From 38-11 sp927435965 (lineage in GTDB: Bacteria; Bacillota; Clostridia; Tissierellales; Dethiosulfatibacteraceae): DNA of 15,436 nt. The translations under genes were made by a program, and so were the position numbers. The stretch is from NCBI GenBank assembly GCA_927435965.1, contig CAKMKB010000282.1, positions 1-15,436 on the forward strand, given 5' to 3'. Below the pieces are notes generated by a model, which searched no databases, had not been told where the DNA came from, and saw only the letters and a program-made list of their open reading frames with translations. Positions 5,974 to 14,062 of this stretch are shown here, piece by piece; within the stretch, counting starts at the first letter, position 1, and every line of letters begins with the position of its first letter.

Positions 5974-7053
5974 TTAGATTGTTATGCCATAGATTTTTTC
6001 AATTGCAGCAATATCTTTTTCCAATGCATCATTGACAGGAACTCCTTTGTCTTTCCGATATTCCCAGGCGAGATACTCTTTTTCACCTGCAGTATAGATG
6101 CGATCCTCGCCAGGTGCTTTATTAGAGGATCTCAATTCTCTCAGAATATCACCGGTTGTTTTCTTGAATTCATCTAATGTTGTAAATGCCTCCACGTCGA
6201 TCGCCAAAAAGAAGTGGCCAAGCCTGTACGGAACTTTTTTTGAATCTTGAAATCCGGATAATGCTTTTAGGAAAGCACCGCCCTGCAATGCCGCAGACAG
6301 AATTTCCACGATCGTAGCAAAGCCGTAGCCCTTGTAGCCCCCAAGTTCTTCTCCGATGCCTCCGAGTGGTGCCAGTGCCGCGCCACCTGTGAGCAAATCC
6401 TTAAGCACCTGTTCGGTGTCGGTTCTTGGATTTCCGTCAGCACCAATAACCCAACCCTCAGGCAATGTTTTTCCCTCGCGTTGATAGACCTCTATTTTAC
6501 CACGCTGGGTGATGGAGGTAGCGCAGTCCAAAACAAAAGGAAAAGCTTCATCGGTAGGCATGCCAAATACCAAGGGGTTTGTGCCTAGCATATTTTCGAC
6601 ACCAAAGGTTGGCGCAATAGATGGTCTGGCGTTGGTTCCAGTCATACCAATCATTCCTTGCTCAGTAGCCATTGTAGCATAATAACCAGCTATGCCATAG
6701 TGATTGGAGTTTCTAACCGCTACCATTCCCATGCCGAATTTTTTAGCCTTTTCTATAGCCATTGACATGGCATGTTTTGAGACTACCTGTCCCATTCCAT
6801 TGTTGCCATCCAATACGGCAGTAGTGGGTCCATCTTTTATGACATCAATTTTAGTGATGGGGTTGATGATACCCTCGATGATCCGGTCTATGTAAATGGG
6901 CTTCAATCGACCAATTCCGTGAGAGTCTATGCCTCTTCTGTCTGATTCTATCAACACCTCGGCACATATTCTCGCATCATCCTCCGGTACGCCGGCCGCA
7001 ATGAAAACTTTTACCATATATTCTTCCATTAACTCGAATTTTACCCAATGCAT
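5974..7053 (-). CDS. Ldh2-family malate/L-lactate/ureidoglycolate-type dehydrogenase
   Basis: At 359 residues this matches the Ldh2 family of NAD(P)-dependent 2-hydroxyacid dehydrogenases, whose fold differs from classical Rossmann lactate dehydrogenases. The signature DRRGIDSHGIGRLKP (38-52) contains the active-site His45 and Arg49. Further family stretches are AVRNSNHYGIAGYYA, MTGTNARPSIAPTFG, LGTNPLVFGMPT and VLDCATS, then GGIGEELGGYKGYG. Family members reduce or oxidise malate, lactate, ureidoglycolate, delta-piperideine-carboxylate and similar compounds, and the substrate cannot be chosen from sequence. The ATG at 7051-7053 is preceded by AAGGAG. It is the first gene of the operon, behind an extended -10 promoter. 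Linkage to an amidase would fit release and oxidation of a hydroxy acid or nitrogen compound, which is inference. Confidence 0.92.
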   Translation of the reverse strand: MHWVKFELMEEYMVKVFIAAGVPEDDARICAEVLIESDRRGIDSHGIGRLKPIYIDRIIEGIINPITKIDVIKDGPTTAVLDGNNGMGQVVSKHAMSMAIEKAKKFGMGMVAVRNSNHYGIAGYYATMATEQGMIGMTGTNARPSIAPTFGVENMLGTNPLVFGMPTDEAFPFVLDCATSITQRGKIEVYQREGKTLPEGWVIGADGNPRTDTEQVLKDLLTGGAALAPLGGIGEELGGYKGYGFATIVEILSAALQGGAFLKALSGFQDSKKVPYRLGHFFLAIDVEAFTTLDEFKKTTGDILRELRSSNKAPGEDRIYTAGEKEYLAWEYRKDKGVPVNDALEKDIAAIEKIYGITI

Positions 7054-7086
7054 CGCTTTCTCCTTTTGAATTTTGTCATATAACTC

Positions 7087-7119
7087 ATTATATCATAATT
7101 AGGACTATCTTTAAGTCAA
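7087..7119 (-). promoter_or_regulatory. Promoter of the dehydrogenase-amidase operon
   Basis: Read on the minus strand, TTGACT (7119-7114) is followed by TGATATAAT (7095-7087), a perfect -10 with TG extension. The spacing to that hexamer is longer than ideal, so recognition probably rests on the extended -10. A TATGAT overlapping it would sit at 16 bases from the -35. The transcript would start about 30 bases before the ATG. Confidence 0.65.
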
Positions 7120-7146
7120 AAATCCTTCTGATTATTCGGGATTTCG

Positions 7147-7155
7147 TGATATAAT
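7147..7155 (+). promoter_or_regulatory. Extended -10 promoter of the moxR operon
   Basis: TGATATAAT is a perfect -10 hexamer with TG extension, 54 bases before the moxR-type ATG. No clear -35 is visible. It is divergent from the promoter of the dehydrogenase operon, and the two identical -10 elements lie about 50 bases apart. Confidence 0.65.
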
Positions 7156-7209
7156 TAATAGATAAATAGGCAATAAGTAACCAACTGATATCAAAATTGG
7201 AGAAATAAT

Positions 7210-8151
7210 ATGAGAAATAATAAAACGATTGTAATACTGGACAATATGAAAAAAGCAATCATCGGAAAAGATGAAGTGTTGGAGAAAGTCCTGATTGCTT
7301 TACTGGCGGCAGGGCATTTATTGATCGAGGATGTCCCAGGTGTGGGTAAAACCACTTTGGTCAAAGCGCTTGCCAAGACGATGGATCTTTCCTATAAACG
7401 GGTGCAGTTTACGCCTGATCTGATGCCGTCTGATATAATTGGCGTCAATATATATGATAAAAACACTGGCAACTTTGTTTTTAAAAAAGGACCTATCTTC
7501 AATCAGGTTTTTTTGGCTGATGAGATTAATAGAACCTCTCCCAAAACTCAATCAAGTCTATTGCAGGCTATGGAAGAGGGTGAAGTGTCAACGGAAGACA
7601 CCCATTTTATTTTGGAGAAACCATTTATGGTTCTGGCAACACAAAATCCTTTGGAATATCAAGGAACTTTTCCATTACCGGAGGCCCAACTTGATCGTTT
7701 CTTGATGAGATTATCCATTGGATATCCGCAGAAAGCGGATGAGAGGCAAATACTGAAAAACCACTCATCCCATAAGGACCTAAGTCATATAGATACAGTT
7801 GTGACGCAATCAGAGATTCTTGATATGCAAAGAGAAGTGGAAGAGATAACAGTCCACGATGATATTGTTGATTATATTATCAATATTGCAAATGTGACAA
7901 GAAGCCATGAGAGTTTACAGTTGGGAGCGAGTCCTAGGGCTGCCATTGACTTATTGAAAGCTTCTAAGGCTAAGGCATACGTTATGGGGCGTGATTATGT
8001 GATTCCTGATGATGTAAAAGAAATGATACCGTCAGTATTAGGGCATCGCTTGATTTTGTCCCCTGAAGCAAGGATAGAAGGTAAAAAAATAGATGAGGTA
8101 CTAATAGGAGTATTGAAACGGGTATTTGTCCCGGTGATTTCAAATGGCTAA
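7210..8151 (+). CDS. MoxR-family AAA+ ATPase
   Basis: The 313-residue protein is a typical MoxR AAA+ ATPase. Walker A is PGVGKTT (43-49), Walker B is FLADEINR (101-108, with D104 and E105), sensor 1 is the LATQNP stretch (142-147), and an LDRF motif (161-164) and the AAA lid domain follow. MoxR proteins act as chaperone-like ATPases, typically as hexamers, that help mature or activate partner proteins encoded nearby, often ones with von Willebrand A or DUF58 domains. GGAG lies just before the ATG. The gene is first in an operon with DUF58 and transglutaminase genes, and its last 8 bases overlap the DUF58 start (ATGGCTAA), which suggests translational coupling. I expect it to serve these two membrane partners at the cell envelope. 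Confidence 0.95.
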   Translation: MRNNKTIVILDNMKKAIIGKDEVLEKVLIALLAAGHLLIEDVPGVGKTTLVKALAKTMDLSYKRVQFTPDLMPSDIIGVNIYDKNTGNFVFKKGPIFNQVFLADEINRTSPKTQSSLLQAMEEGEVSTEDTHFILEKPFMVLATQNPLEYQGTFPLPEAQLDRFLMRLSIGYPQKADERQILKNHSSHKDLSHIDTVVTQSEILDMQREVEEITVHDDIVDYIINIANVTRSHESLQLGASPRAAIDLLKASKAKAYVMGRDYVIPDDVKEMIPSVLGHRLILSPEARIEGKKIDEVLIGVLKRVFVPVISNG

Positions 8152-9349
8152 CTATTCAATCAAGTTACTGATTTTAGGAGTCTTGTTATTTTTTGCGGTT
8201 GCGTTAATTGGTGGATATATGCCCTATTTCATGTTATACGTGTTCTTGTTGGCATTGCTCATTCCATGGACACATAGTTTTATTGTGCTTCAAAGCCTAA
8301 CCGGAAGTATCGATTTGCCGAGGGAGGCTTTTTATATTGGAGAGTCCGTGAATATAGGGTATCAAATCAAAAATAGAAGCATTTTCCGAATTCCTTTTTT
8401 AGAGTTAAATAGCTTCATATCAAAACGCCTGTCTGGGAAGGAAACTCCCAAAGAAATCATAACCCTTGAGGCAAAGCAGAGCTTTTCTAAAAACGAAACC
8501 ATAATTCTTAAAAGAAGGGGGTACTATGAACTAGGAGATGTGGAGGTTATTGTCAATGATGTTTTCAGATTCTTTTCGCTTAGAAAAAACATCACTAGCA
8601 AAATTAGTATAATTGTTTACCCCAGAATTATCAGGCTTTCCACATTCGAGATAATGGCAAGTCAGCAGCTTGGAGAGCTCAGGGTTTTCGACCAGGCGTT
8701 TGTTGACAAGAGTCGTACATCTACCCTCAAATCTTATCAAGAGGGAGATTCTATCAAACGGGTGCACTGGAAAATGTCCGCTAAAAAAGACGAGATCATA
8801 GTAAAGGATTATGAAAACAGAGGAGATACCCATGTAGCTGTTTTCATTGATAACAATCATAAGCATTTTACCAGGGATGTGGATCGACGATTGGAAGACA
8901 AGATTGTTGATGTTGCTGTCTGCATGGTGAATTATTGCTTAGAGCAACATGTGGAGGTTTTACTAGAGACTCAGAAAGGTAAGGATTTCGTACAGATTTA
9001 TGGGCAAGAGAAATCAGACATGAAACCTTTCCTTGAGGCAATGGCGTTGTTCAAGGGAGATGGTGGGGAAGACTTCAGGGCTTTTATGAAACCAAGGGTA
9101 GAAACCATAAGAAAGGGTGCGACGGTAATTATCGTTACATCTTGCTTGGATAAAGCTATGGGAGCCCAAGGTATACATCTTAAAATGAGCAATCTAAACC
9201 CATTGTATATTGTTGTTATGGACAGAGAAAATAGCAATGGATGGATAGATAATGATATCGAAAAAAAATTGAAGCAAGAGGGAATCAACCTCTATGCGAT
9301 AGATTACAATACAAGTATCAAAGAAGCGATGGAGGCCCAATATGGATAA
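8144..9349 (+). CDS. DUF58 domain membrane protein
   Basis: This 401-residue protein begins with two membrane helices (about 5-24 and 27-46) that form a hairpin, followed by a beta-rich segment and the DUF58 core. The hallmark reads SYQEGDSIKRVHWKMSAKKD from residue 197, with the conserved HW pair at 208-209. The C-terminal half resembles a von Willebrand A-like fold, with AVFIDN as the first strand. DUF58 proteins are routinely encoded between a MoxR ATPase and a transglutaminase-like protein and are thought to be MoxR clients; their biochemical role is not settled. The start overlaps the end of the ATPase gene by 8 bases with only a weak ribosome binding site, so expression is probably coupled. 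Its own end overlaps the transglutaminase start by 8 bases. Confidence 0.92.
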   Translation: MANYSIKLLILGVLLFFAVALIGGYMPYFMLYVFLLALLIPWTHSFIVLQSLTGSIDLPREAFYIGESVNIGYQIKNRSIFRIPFLELNSFISKRLSGKETPKEIITLEAKQSFSKNETIILKRRGYYELGDVEVIVNDVFRFFSLRKNITSKISIIVYPRIIRLSTFEIMASQQLGELRVFDQAFVDKSRTSTLKSYQEGDSIKRVHWKMSAKKDEIIVKDYENRGDTHVAVFIDNNHKHFTRDVDRRLEDKIVDVAVCMVNYCLEQHVEVLLETQKGKDFVQIYGQEKSDMKPFLEAMALFKGDGGEDFRAFMKPRVETIRKGATVIIVTSCLDKAMGAQGIHLKMSNLNPLYIVVMDRENSNGWIDNDIEKKLKQEGINLYAIDYNTSIKEAMEAQYG

Positions 9350-11633
9350 TCTGTCCTCCAAGAGACAAAACATGATTCATATGATTGTCTATTTTGTAAT
9401 GATATTCAGTCTAATGTATATATTTGGTCTTATTATTGGTGTCAAATTGAATATTCTACTACAAATTGCTTTTATTGTGGTTGGAAGTTCTGTTATCAGG
9501 CTGTTCATCAAGAGACCTATCGTGTTATATGTGTTGCTAATACTTGTCTTTATAACGGGTCTACTGATCAGTCGGTATAGGGAAATATTCCTGATTGATA
9601 TTATTGCACGGTCTATAGATATCACAAGAGATATCGTCGAGTACATACAAGGAAAAGCCTATATAAAAGCCGAGAATGTTCTGTGGGTATGGGGCATTCA
9701 ACTGGGGCTAACCTCACTTGTCACAGGATGGTTTGTTTTTGGGGGAAGGAGAATCTACTGGCTTTTGCCGCTTTATATGAGTTTCTATATTTTCTATTGG
9801 TATACCTATGTGGATCAGGCTCTATGGATGATGATTGTTTTCCTTGCTGCATTCTTTGTTTTGATGGGTACAAACAAGTTTTTCAGAGAAAGGGATGATT
9901 GGAAAAACAGAGGAGAAAACGATTTTGAAAATCTTTACAGACCTTGGGTAAGAACAGTTGTTGCCTATAGCATTTTTATTGTTTTGATTGCAAGCTTACT
10001 ACCAAAAGGAACCAATTTTTTAAGATGGAGATGCCTTGAACAACAGGTATTTGATGTGTTTCCGATTGTCGAGGATATGCGCGGAGGCAACCATTATATA
10101 AGAGGCACAGGGCAAGCAGATTTTTTTAACCTTGCCAGCACAGGTTATCAAAGGGACACCGGACGATTGGGTGGTCCTGTAGTTTTGGGTGATCAGCTTT
10201 TAATGACGGTTTATTCTGACGAACCGGTGTATCTGAGAGGAAATGTTCATCACATCTATTCAGGTGATTCTTGGCTGTCTGTTAGCGATCCATTTGATGT
10301 CTATAATCTGTATGAGGATTTTGGTGGGCTGACAGAAGATGAGGAAGACAAATTTTTTGAGGCGTCTTCAGTGACCATTGTTCATCAGCTATTTTCGTCC
10401 AAAACACTTTTCAGTCCATTTAAGCCTGTGGCTATAGAGGCTGCAGGCAATCATGATATTGTTGTGTATCGGGATGGTGTGATCATTTACCCCGATGGTA
10501 TGTATAAAGGGGAAAGCTACATCGTTAAGATAAGGAAACCACTTGATTATGCAGACCTGATAGTATCTGGCATCAATTTGACAAAATCAGAGATATCAGA
10601 TATTGATATATATCTTAATCTGCCTGACTCAATCACTAAAAGGACAATAGATTTAACACAAGATATTGTCAGAGAAGCTGAAAGTGATTATGAAAAAGCC
10701 TTAGCGATTGAAAAACATCTCAGGGATAATTATCGTTATACACTAGAAGCTGATGACTTGCCGGATGGGAGGGAATTTGTCGACTTTTTTCTATTTGATA
10801 GTCAGATAGGATATTGCACTTACTATGCTACTGCTATGACTGTAATGCTGAGACTAGAGGGTATACCTAGCCGCTATGTAGAAGGCTATGTTGCGCATGA
10901 GAAGGCAGCAGAAGGTCTCTATGAGGTCTATCAGAAAAATGCCCATGCTTGGGTAGAAGCTTTCATAGAACCTATTGGCTGGATGACGTTTGAGCCCACA
11001 TCATCATTGCCAGCTATCATTCGTCGTGATGAACATCCTGCAACACCTGGCGGACAAAATGGATCAAATGATTCAAATGGTGGTGAAAAAGAGCCAAGAG
11101 AAGACAATGATGACATCAAAATTGACGATGACGATTTCAGTGGAGGTGGAGGAACACCCGTTCCAAACGGCGAACCAGCCATTCCATTCTCAGTGACCAA
11201 AGTGATTCTTTGGTTGATGGCAATAGCAATAATAGGGTTTGTTCCGATGAAGTTCCTACTTGGTATATTTCGTTTTGAACGATTGAAAAAGCGAATGCTT
11301 CTTATGACAAACAACCAAAAAATTATTTTACTATATAAATATATCACCATGTTGATATCTGAATCGGGTTATCCACCGTTAGAGGGAGAGACTCACTACG
11401 AGCTTGCTAACCGCATTGCCTACAAATTTCATAATCAAGGAGAAAAAAGCATCAAAGAGATCACAGCTATTTTTGTAAAAAGCAAATATAGTCGATATCC
11501 AGCCTCAGATCAAGATGCAAGCGACGTTGAAAGATATAGTATAGCCATGGAAAATAGATTGAAAAACGATTGGGGAGCCAGAACGTTCTATTATAAAAAA
11601 TATGTAACTAAAGATTTTATAAACAATTTCTAA
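9342..11633 (+). CDS. Membrane-bound transglutaminase-like protein (TgpA type)
   Basis: The 763-residue protein has about seven hydrophobic segments in the first 225 residues, a long extracytoplasmic region, one membrane helix near 618-640, and a cytoplasmic tail of about 120 residues resembling DUF4129. The outer region contains a transglutaminase/cysteine-protease core. Its catalytic residues appear as Cys492 in GYCTYYATA, His535 in NAHAWVEAF and Glu551 in MTFEPT, where Asp or Glu is usual. A linker of about 40 residues rich in Gly, Asp and Asn separates the core from the last helix. In related proteins the domain is thought to process or cross-link cell-surface proteins or peptides, with the target unknown. 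A GGAGG inside the DUF58 gene lies 6 bases before the ATG. It is the last gene of the operon and ends at the strong hairpin that follows. Confidence 0.93.
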   Translation: MDNLSSKRQNMIHMIVYFVMIFSLMYIFGLIIGVKLNILLQIAFIVVGSSVIRLFIKRPIVLYVLLILVFITGLLISRYREIFLIDIIARSIDITRDIVEYIQGKAYIKAENVLWVWGIQLGLTSLVTGWFVFGGRRIYWLLPLYMSFYIFYWYTYVDQALWMMIVFLAAFFVLMGTNKFFRERDDWKNRGENDFENLYRPWVRTVVAYSIFIVLIASLLPKGTNFLRWRCLEQQVFDVFPIVEDMRGGNHYIRGTGQADFFNLASTGYQRDTGRLGGPVVLGDQLLMTVYSDEPVYLRGNVHHIYSGDSWLSVSDPFDVYNLYEDFGGLTEDEEDKFFEASSVTIVHQLFSSKTLFSPFKPVAIEAAGNHDIVVYRDGVIIYPDGMYKGESYIVKIRKPLDYADLIVSGINLTKSEISDIDIYLNLPDSITKRTIDLTQDIVREAESDYEKALAIEKHLRDNYRYTLEADDLPDGREFVDFFLFDSQIGYCTYYATAMTVMLRLEGIPSRYVEGYVAHEKAAEGLYEVYQKNAHAWVEAFIEPIGWMTFEPTSSLPAIIRRDEHPATPGGQNGSNDSNGGEKEPREDNDDIKIDDDDFSGGGGTPVPNGEPAIPFSVTKVILWLMAIAIIGFVPMKFLLGIFRFERLKKRMLLMTNNQKIILLYKYITMLISESGYPPLEGETHYELANRIAYKFHNQGEKSIKEITAIFVKSKYSRYPASDQDASDVERYSIAMENRLKNDWGARTFYYKKYVTKDFINNF

Positions 11634-11674
11634 AACAAAAAACAAAAGGGACGGTTCCTTTTGTTTTTTGTTTT
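11632..11674. terminator. Bidirectional terminator hairpin with REP-like core
   Basis: A perfect 18-bp stem joins 11632-11649 to 11657-11674 around GACGGTT. Runs of A on one side and T on the other give a T tract in both directions. The left arm starts inside the stop codon of the transglutaminase gene, and the right arm ends on the first base of the stop codon of the convergent PAP2 gene, so the hairpin fills the whole gap. The core GGGACGGTTCC resembles intergenic repeats I recall from clostridial genomes; I could not verify copy number. Confidence 0.9.
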
Positions 11675-12336
11675 TATATTTGGTTAAAGAGTTCGCCGAC
11701 GGGTTTAATACTATAATGAGGTGAATAGATACGACTATACAGTAATGATGAAACTATCAAACCAGCGACCACATCCAATATGGAATGCTGCTTGATGAAT
11801 ACTGTCGAGGCGCAAATCAGAATACACAACAGTATGGAAAAAAGCTTCAGCTTCTTGAATTTTGCTAAAATAGTACTGTTGTAAATGGAAGCATTGACTG
11901 CAACCGAGAGAATGACATGCATGCTCGGGAGTGAATTGGTCGGACGATCTGTCGAATAAATCGAATTAATGATTCTGGAAAAAATATCTGTTTCTGTAAT
12001 GACTGGTCTTAGATTCTGTCCATTGGGAACCAAATAAAAGATTAGGTAACTGATAGTCATCCCTGTAAACATGAACATGCACAGTTTCTTAAAATCATCA
12101 GGTGACTTGAACGCAAAATACGCCAGAGGCACAAAAATATAAAAATACCACAATACATAGGGGACAACCATCTCCTTAACAAAAGGTATTTTGCTGTCGA
12201 TTGGATGATATAAATATATATCGGGAACTGTTGTTTGGTTCAGATAATTATAGCCGAACCACATAACAATATAGTAGAATAATATGGCGAGATGCCTGTT
12301 GTTTCTTATTAACTCTTTAATTTTATCAAAATTCAA
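11674..12336 (-). CDS. PAP2-family membrane phosphatase/transferase (AUR1-like)
   Basis: A 220-residue protein with about six membrane segments. It carries PAP2 motifs: NLRP (108-111) as the remains of motif 1, NSLPSMH (134-140) as motif 2 with His140, and IKQHSILD (181-188) as motif 3 with His184 and Asp188. Motif 3 lacks the usual Arg six residues before the His and instead has the KQH form seen in AUR1/inositol-phosphorylceramide-synthase-like PAP2 proteins. Such enzymes move or remove phosphate from lipid phosphates at the outer membrane face; undecaprenyl pyrophosphate, phosphatidic acid and phosphoinositol transfer are all possible. The start is TTG at 12334-12336, with AGGAGG 8 bases upstream and no better ATG. 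It stands alone on the minus strand behind its own promoter. Confidence 0.88.
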   Translation of the reverse strand: MNFDKIKELIRNNRHLAILFYYIVMWFGYNYLNQTTVPDIYLYHPIDSKIPFVKEMVVPYVLWYFYIFVPLAYFAFKSPDDFKKLCMFMFTGMTISYLIFYLVPNGQNLRPVITETDIFSRIINSIYSTDRPTNSLPSMHVILSVAVNASIYNSTILAKFKKLKLFSILLCILICASTVFIKQHSILDVVAGLIVSSLLYSRIYSPHYSIKPVGELFNQI

Positions 12337-12359
12337 TGCTTAATCCTCCTTCAAGATAA

Positions 12360-12387
12360 ATTATATCATTTGTCACTTAATTGTCTC
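12360..12387 (-). promoter_or_regulatory. Promoter of the PAP2 gene
   Basis: On the minus strand GAGACA (12387-12382) is followed 14-16 bases later by the extended -10 TGATATAAT (12368-12360), the same -10 as at both promoters near 7100. It lies directly upstream of the AGGAGG and TTG start. Confidence 0.6.
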
Positions 12388-12452
12388 TTAAAAACAATTC
12401 AGAATTTCATTAAACTGGATTGACTGATTGCCCTAATGTATTTAACGCGTAA

Positions 12453-12488
12453 TTAATCGATTAAGTTCCCAGATTATGTTAATATAAT
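12453..12488 (+). promoter_or_regulatory. Promoter and palindrome before the metallophosphoesterase gene
   Basis: TATAAT at 12483-12488 is a perfect -10, 33 bases before the ATG. The -35 region is not recognisable but is covered by a perfect 12-bp palindrome, TTAATCGATTAA (12453-12464). That is where a repressor or activator site would be expected; binding is inference only. Confidence 0.5.
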
Positions 12489-12521
12489 GAAACCAAATAG
12501 AAAAATGGAGATATAGTTTTT

Positions 12522-13352
12522 ATGACACCAATAAGAATAATTATTTTGATTATTATCATATTGCTGATTGTAACAGCATTTTACAATGGACTTATCATTA
12601 GGCAATACATAGTTAGGACACCAAAAATACCTGAGGATCAATCTTTTAGAATTGTACTAATATCAGACCTTCATAGCACAATCCACGGGGCCAATCAATC
12701 AACAATCACCGAAAAGATCAGGAAACAGAACCCTGATATGATAGCTTTGGTGGGAGATATCGCAGATGATCGACAGCCAATTAGAGGAACACTCCTTTTT
12801 TTGGAGGCTATTAAAGATATAGCACCAGTTTTTTATGTAACGGGTAACCATGAAATATGGTCAAGAGATGTAGACAATATCAAGGATATCTTCAGATCAT
12901 ATGGTGTGACAGTTCTTGAGAATGAATCTATTGAAACAGACATAGGAGATGTGTCACTCATCATAGGTGGGGCTGAAGATCCTGAAATCAATCGCTATGA
13001 AGGGTACTACATGAGTTGGGAAGAAGAAGTCATTGAAGCTTTTTCGAATTTAGGTGAAAATGAAAAATTTCAACTATTATTATCTCATAGACCAGAACAG
13101 GTAGATATTTACAAGCAATTATCCTTTGATCTTGTTCTATCCGGTCATGCACATGGAGGACAGGTACGTATTCCAATTATATTAAATGGACTCCTCGCGC
13201 CAAATCAGGGTTTTTTTCCGAAATTTGCAGGTGGGATATATGAACATGAAGAATTCACCCACATTGTCAGCAGAGGTGTGTCCTATAATCCCAGACTTCC
13301 AAGAGTGTTCAATCCACCTGAGATAGTGGTGATAGATGTTGTTGGCCAATAA
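12522..13352 (+). CDS. Membrane-anchored metallophosphoesterase (YkuE/YaeI type)
   Basis: The 276-residue protein starts with a hydrophobic anchor (about 5-24), then a complete calcineurin-like phosphoesterase domain. Metal ligands and catalytic motifs are all present: SDLH (48-51), GDIADD (78-83, Asp79), GNHE (108-111), SHRPE (188-192) and GHAHGGQ (208-214). This set defines the binuclear metal centre. Close relatives with an N-terminal anchor include the YkuE/YaeI group, whose members are linked to envelope lipid or polymer phosphoesters, though the substrate is not settled. A GGAG lies 11 bases before the ATG, a rather long spacing. It is 30 bases upstream of the DUF3159-like gene and very likely shares its transcript. 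Confidence 0.92.
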   Translation: MTPIRIIILIIIILLIVTAFYNGLIIRQYIVRTPKIPEDQSFRIVLISDLHSTIHGANQSTITEKIRKQNPDMIALVGDIADDRQPIRGTLLFLEAIKDIAPVFYVTGNHEIWSRDVDNIKDIFRSYGVTVLENESIETDIGDVSLIIGGAEDPEINRYEGYYMSWEEEVIEAFSNLGENEKFQLLLSHRPEQVDIYKQLSFDLVLSGHAHGGQVRIPIILNGLLAPNQGFFPKFAGGIYEHEEFTHIVSRGVSYNPRLPRVFNPPEIVVIDVVGQ

Positions 13353-13382
13353 TAGGATTGTTTGATTTTAAGGGGTAATAAA

Positions 13383-14054
13383 ATGAGCATAAAAAGAAAG
13401 GAAATTCTGGAAGAATTAAGATCTGTTTTGTCGGGAAAAACACTGGATGCCATTTTGCCACCCATGGTGTTCGTCATTATCAATGCTCTTTTCGGTGTTG
13501 AAGTTGCTATTGCATCGGCAGTTGTTCTTTCACTTCTGCTAGGTTTGATTAGGCTATTTCGAAAACAGACATGGCTATATGCGCTTGGTGGATTATTAGG
13601 TGTCTTATTTGCTTCAGGGATATCATATCTGACCCGTAATCCAGCCAATTTTTTCATAGGAGCGATTGTTAGTAGTTCTCTTGTTCTGATAGTTGCAGTC
13701 GTTAGTCTGATTGTTGGAAAGCCTATGGCGGCTTGGGTCAGTCATTTAAGCAGGGGTTGGCCATTGGAATGGTTCTGGCGAAAAGATGTTAAGCCTGCCT
13801 ATCGAGAGGTAACTGTTTTCTGGAGCATTTTTTTTATGATGCGCCTCGTAATGCAGATTATACTTTTTGAACGCGGTGATGCCACAGGATTGGGTTGGGC
13901 TAATCTATTGTTGGGTTGGCCGGTTACGCTCATAGTATTGATTACCAGTTATATCTATGGGATCTGGCGATTAGGACAATTAAAGGGACCAGGTGTTGAC
14001 GAATTTAATGAGGGTAAGGAACCTCCTTGGAGAGGACAAACTAGAGGGTTTTGA
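13383..14054 (+). CDS. DUF3159-like integral membrane protein
   Basis: The 223-residue product starts at the ATG at 13383, 7 bases after AAGGGG; an upstream in-frame TTG at 13362 would precede that site. A charged N-terminus (KRKEILEELRSVLSGKTLDA) leads into about six membrane helices. The arrangement LDAILPPMVFVIINALFG near the start, YALGGLLGVLFASG, the Asn/Phe-rich loop before the fourth helix, VSHLSRGWPLEWFWRKD, and then WSIFFMMRLVMQIILF and LLGWPVTLIVL follows the layout I know for DUF3159, a family of unknown function best known from Actinobacteria. The product ends in a hydrophilic tail rich in Gly, Pro and Glu. It is downstream of, and probably cotranscribed with, the metallophosphoesterase. 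Family assignment is from pattern recall. Confidence 0.75.
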   Translation: MSIKRKEILEELRSVLSGKTLDAILPPMVFVIINALFGVEVAIASAVVLSLLLGLIRLFRKQTWLYALGGLLGVLFASGISYLTRNPANFFIGAIVSSSLVLIVAVVSLIVGKPMAAWVSHLSRGWPLEWFWRKDVKPAYREVTVFWSIFFMMRLVMQIILFERGDATGLGWANLLLGWPVTLIVLITSYIYGIWRLGQLKGPGVDEFNEGKEPPWRGQTRGF

Positions 14055-14062
14055 TAGCTATC

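Noticed and set aside
9389..9646. Minus-strand open frame opposite the start of the transglutaminase gene
   Set aside because: It is a shadow of hydrophobic codons on the real strand, with no start signal and no homology.
10931..11350. Long minus-strand open frame opposite the transglutaminase gene
   Set aside because: It is antisense to the low-complexity linker and last membrane helix of a well-supported gene and encodes no recognisable protein.
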